From: Scatosoma sp045644545
GTDB lineage: Bacteria > Bacillota > Clostridia > Christensenellales > Borkfalkiaceae
Length of the DNA: 64,000 bases
Direction of reading: 5' to 3'
NCBI GenBank assembly: GCA_045644545.1
Contig: JAZRHC010000027.1
Span: 1 to 64,000, forward strand
This document shows positions 61,491-64,000 of this stretch, piece by piece (the stretch's first letter is position 1; each line of letters starts with the position of its first letter). Below the pieces are notes generated by a model. It had not been told where the DNA came from, made no database searches, and worked only from the letters and a program-made list of their open reading frames with translations. The translations under genes were made by a program, and so were the position numbers.

Positions 61491-62816
61491 TCAAATATGC
61501 TCGTGCGCGATCTCCGATTCCGTGAGGACGGGGGAATTAAGCGCGAACCGCTTTACCGATTCCACCGCGTTCATACAAAGCCGTTTGGTCTTGTAGTGCT
61601 CACCGAGGCAAAGGAGCTGACCGTTGCCACTCAAAAGCTTATAGATATAATCGCCTTTTTTGGTGAGGGAGATGCGGAAATTGCCTTTTTCAATGTTCGC
61701 TTTATGCGTTCCGATCCCGTTGACTGCGCCGATATAAGTCGTGTATTCTTCGCTGGACAAAAGCTTTTCGCCGTTGTTTGCGAACAGCTCGAAGTAGAAC
61801 ACCTGTTCGCCGTCCGTGCTTTCGTTGGAGCTAATAATCCACTTGCCGTTGCTGTTTTCCGAAACGGCGGGGAGCTCGCTATCGTCCTCAACGGGAAGCT
61901 TAATCACTTGATCTTGCACGTTTTCGTCGATCACCGCCGTCTGCGCGAACCGCTTCGTGGATTCGATCGCGCGCTCGCAACGGGCGCGAGTCTTATAATT
62001 TTCGCCCATACAAAGGAGCATATTCTTTCCGCTTAAAAGCTTGAAGATATAATCGCCTTTCTTGGAAAGGGTGATCTTGAAGTTATTGCGTAAGATATTT
62101 TCTTTATGAGTCTTGATGCCGCTCAAAACGCCGTTATAGGTGGTGTATTCCTCGCTGGATAAAAGCTTTTCGCCGTTGGAAGCGCGGAGCTCGAAGAAAT
62201 ACGATTCGTCCGTTTCTGCCTTTTCTTTGCCGTCGCTTTCCGCAACGATCACGCGGCAGATCACCCATTTGCCCGTGTAGCGACTGCCCAATTCGTCGTC
62301 CTCGTCCTCTTGGGCGACGGGCGCGGGAGCAGGGGCTTTTTTGGCTTTTGTCGTAGCGGGCTTTGCTTCCGCTTTTTTAGCCGTCGCGGCGGGAGCTTTC
62401 TTTTTTGCGGGTTGGGATTTTACGGCTTTTTCTTCTTTTTTTGCCTGTTCCTTGGCTTGTTCAGCGGCTTCCTTTTCCGCTTTTTCTTTCGCTTCGGCTT
62501 CTGCTTTCGCCTGTTCAGCCGCGAGCTTTTCCGCTTCCTCTTTTTCTTTCGCTAAGCGTTCTTCTTCGGCTTTTGCCTTGGCTTCCGTCTCTGCTTTTGC
62601 TTCCGCTTCGGCTTGTTCTTTTGCAAGGCGTTCTTCTTCCGCTTTTTTTGCTTGTGCCTCTAACATCGCGGCTTTTCTCTTTTTCGCGTTTTTCGATCTC
62701 TTTACGATGAGCGCGATAATCACGACGATCAAAAGGGCGGCGACCGCCAACAACACGGCGGTAAGGGCGATGTGGTCTTTCGCGTAGTCGATTGCTTTTT
62801 GGATAAATTCAGGCAT
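61491..62816 (-). CDS. Membrane-anchored coiled-coil protein with two YegP-like (DUF1508) domains
   Basis: 441 residues from ATG 62816 (AAAGGAG 8 bases upstream); an in-frame TTG at 62840 overlaps that site. One N-terminal membrane helix (IALTAVLLAVAALLIVVIIALIV) is followed by a 120-residue Ala/Glu/Lys heptad-rich coiled coil and a Lys/Pro/Ala linker. Two DUF1508 domains follow (about 185-280 and 325-430), each with YFFEL-x-A-x-NGEKLLSSEEYTTY and a GDYI(F/Y)KLLSG core. DUF1508 (YegP) is usually a small free-standing protein of unknown role. Membrane tethering by a coiled coil suggests an envelope or periplasm-spanning part. Confidence 0.85.
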   Translation of the reverse strand: MPEFIQKAIDYAKDHIALTAVLLAVAALLIVVIIALIVKRSKNAKKRKAAMLEAQAKKAEEERLAKEQAEAEAKAETEAKAKAEEERLAKEKEEAEKLAAEQAKAEAEAKEKAEKEAAEQAKEQAKKEEKAVKSQPAKKKAPAATAKKAEAKPATTKAKKAPAPAPVAQEDEDDELGSRYTGKWVICRVIVAESDGKEKAETDESYFFELRASNGEKLLSSEEYTTYNGVLSGIKTHKENILRNNFKITLSKKGDYIFKLLSGKNMLLCMGENYKTRARCERAIESTKRFAQTAVIDENVQDQVIKLPVEDDSELPAVSENSNGKWIISSNESTDGEQVFYFELFANNGEKLLSSEEYTTYIGAVNGIGTHKANIEKGNFRISLTKKGDYIYKLLSGNGQLLCLGEHYKTKRLCMNAVESVKRFALNSPVLTESEIAHEHI

Positions 62817-62901
62817 AACGCTAACTCCTTTTTCTCTCAAACGGAAGAAAAATTTCCTCGTTTTTCTTCGCGTTCTGTATAATATATATTTCAGTATCTA
62901 T

Positions 62902-62930
62902 ATTTTAATACAAAAATAAGGAAAAGTCAA
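62902..62930 (-). promoter_or_regulatory. Promoter of the YegP-like gene
   Basis: Minus strand: TTGACT (62930-62925), 17-base spacer, TAAAAT (62907-62902). Confidence 0.75.
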
Positions 62931-62970
62931 TAAGAGTTATAAAAAAATTTCAAGCTTTTTTAGAAAAAAA

Positions 62971-62999
62971 TTGACTTTTGCGCGAGAATAGAGTACAAT
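62971..62999 (+). promoter_or_regulatory. Promoter of the BaiN-type flavoprotein gene
   Basis: TTGACT, 17-base spacer, TACAAT. The ATG begins only 7 bases after the -10 box, so the mRNA would be leaderless or nearly so. Confidence 0.7.
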
Positions 63000-63005
63000 G
63001 ATATT

Positions 63006-64000
63006 ATGGAAAAAGTAAAAACGGCAATTATCGGTGGCGGCGCGGCGGGGCTTTTTTCCGCGGCGAGCTTATCAAGCGGGAACGGAAAGATAATTTTATT
63101 CGAACGCGGCGAACGGCTCGGGCGAAAGCTTTCCGCTACGGGCAACGGGCAGGGGAATATTTCCAACGAAGGAATTTCCCCCGCGCGGTATTTTTGCATA
63201 GAAAAAACAAACGAAGCGGCAATTGAAAACGCGCTTTCGAGCTACGGCGTAGAGAGTATTAAAGAGTTTTTCGAAAATCTCGGCGTGCTGTTGCAATCAG
63301 ACGAGCGCGGGCGTATCTATCCTTCCTCGCGCCAAGCGTCTTCTTTGACGGACGCGCTTAGGCGGGAAGTTTCCTCGCGCGGCGTAGACGTTCGGCTTAA
63401 CTCCCGCGTGACTTCTTTGAAAAAGAAAGGCGACGTTTTTTTGATCGGGTACGATTCGGCGGACGGCGAAAAGACGATAGAAGCGGAAACGGTGCTTCTT
63501 TGCACGGGCGGAAAGGCGGCGAAGAATTTCGGAACGGACGGCTCGGCGTTTGCGCTCGCGCAAGGCTTAGGGCATACGGTCACCGCGCTATATCCCTCTC
63601 TCGTACAGCTTAAAACGGATACGGCGTTTATCAAAACCTTGAAAGGAATCCGAGTCAACGACGCGCTCGTTCGGGCGTATATCGGCGAAGAGGAAGCTTG
63701 CGCGCTTTCGGGTGATATTATCTTCACGGATTACGGCGTTTCTGGCGACGCGATTTTCCGTGCCTCGGCGTTTTTAAGCGAACGGCTCAAAGAAGGCGCA
63801 AGCCTTTCGATTGATTTTTTGCCGACAATTTCGGAAGAAACTTTGTTTTCGTTTTTGCTCAATAAAAGAAAAAAAGTCAAAAACTGCCCCGACGAGGAGC
63901 TTTTATGCGGGATCGTTAACAATCAAATCGCGCGTGCGATCGCAAGGCGTGCGGGTGCGGGGCTTAAAGAGCTCGTTGACATCGTGAAAAACTTCACTTT
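63006..64000 (+). CDS. BaiN/HI0933-family NAD(P)/FAD-dependent oxidoreductase (3' end beyond window)
   Basis: 331 codons visible, running off the window end; the family usually has about 400 residues. N-terminal FAD-binding Rossmann motif AIIGGGAAGLFSA (GxGxxG). The family GRKLLATGNGRCN-like segment appears as GRKLSATGNGQGNISN, so the usual R-C pair is changed to Q-G. The second flavin segment is VLLCTGGKAAKNFGTDGSAFALAQGLGH. The closest named relative is YhiN/BaiN, linked to flavin-dependent reduction of steroid or other double bonds, but most members have no known substrate. No ribosome site is visible before the ATG. Confidence 0.88.
   Translation, partial: MEKVKTAIIGGGAAGLFSAASLSSGNGKIILFERGERLGRKLSATGNGQGNISNEGISPARYFCIEKTNEAAIENALSSYGVESIKEFFENLGVLLQSDERGRIYPSSRQASSLTDALRREVSSRGVDVRLNSRVTSLKKKGDVFLIGYDSADGEKTIEAETVLLCTGGKAAKNFGTDGSAFALAQGLGHTVTALYPSLVQLKTDTAFIKTLKGIRVNDALVRAYIGEEEACALSGDIIFTDYGVSGDAIFRASAFLSERLKEGASLSIDFLPTISEETLFSFLLNKRKKVKNCPDEELLCGIVNNQIARAIARRAGAGLKELVDIVKNFT

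Overview
The window looks like a chromosomal segment of an uncultured, low-GC to mid-GC Gram-positive gut-type Clostridia (Bacillota). A Christensenellales-like lineage is my guess; the sequence alone does not prove it. The support is strong TTGACA-N17-TATAAT promoters, AGGAGG-type ribosome sites, many lipobox lipoproteins, the Firmicutes families DUF4364 and serine-site HPr-like protein, B. subtilis-like tRNAs with encoded CCA, and PhoP-style TTACA boxes spaced 11 bp apart.

Region by region. 1-1380: an RdgB-type nucleotide sanitation gene converges on a five-tRNA operon read on the minus strand (Gly-Arg-His-Gln-Lys). 1585-3550: a small membrane protein and purH. 3566-6232: an AT-rich, probably acquired module with a Cro/XRE-type regulator, two palindromic operators and a one-polypeptide methylase/nuclease-like enzyme. 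6256-8190: small conserved Firmicutes genes (TSCPD protein, DUF4364, HPr-like) and a Nudix hydrolase. 8238-10816: an SsuABC-type importer, divergent from valS. 13641-18584: rpsL, rpsG, fusA and tuf. 18630-20443: a CPBP protease and a lipid kinase.

20649-44352 is the accessory heart of the window. It appears to be a carbohydrate uptake and surface-glycan locus: a solute-binding lipoprotein, two sugar-type permeases (no ATPase), three DUF4838 putative glycosidase domains, Big_2/Ig-like lipoproteins and a family of beta-helix-like repeat proteins. Two of the repeat genes are tandem paralogues. Each is preceded by, and overlaps by 8 bp, a previously unlisted 39-codon ORF that is 34/39 identical between copies. 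The largest gene (2094 codons) fuses five repeat units to a DUF4838 domain. In a second copy the same junction is split by a one-base frame change. A third copy carries the same frame change and only a 15-codon DUF4838 stub.

44500-44858 is a second minus-strand tRNA operon (fMet-Met-Glu). Downstream of both tRNA operons lies an odd element: a partial copy of the last tRNA's 3' end whose T-loop is interrupted at the same point by a hairpin-rich insert. 45022-50002 holds an RNA methyltransferase, two pseudouridine synthases and a large unknown surface protein. 50091-53313 is an ArsR-controlled metal-efflux ATPase and a second RdgB. 53369-61480 is a complete phosphate regulon: pstS, a fused pstC-pstA, pstB, phoU, a Na/Pi cotransporter, and phoB/phoR, with Pho boxes in front of pstS and the cotransporter. 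The end holds a membrane-anchored YegP-like protein and a window-truncated BaiN-type flavoprotein. I saw no transposase, integrase, phage gene, rRNA or CRISPR array.
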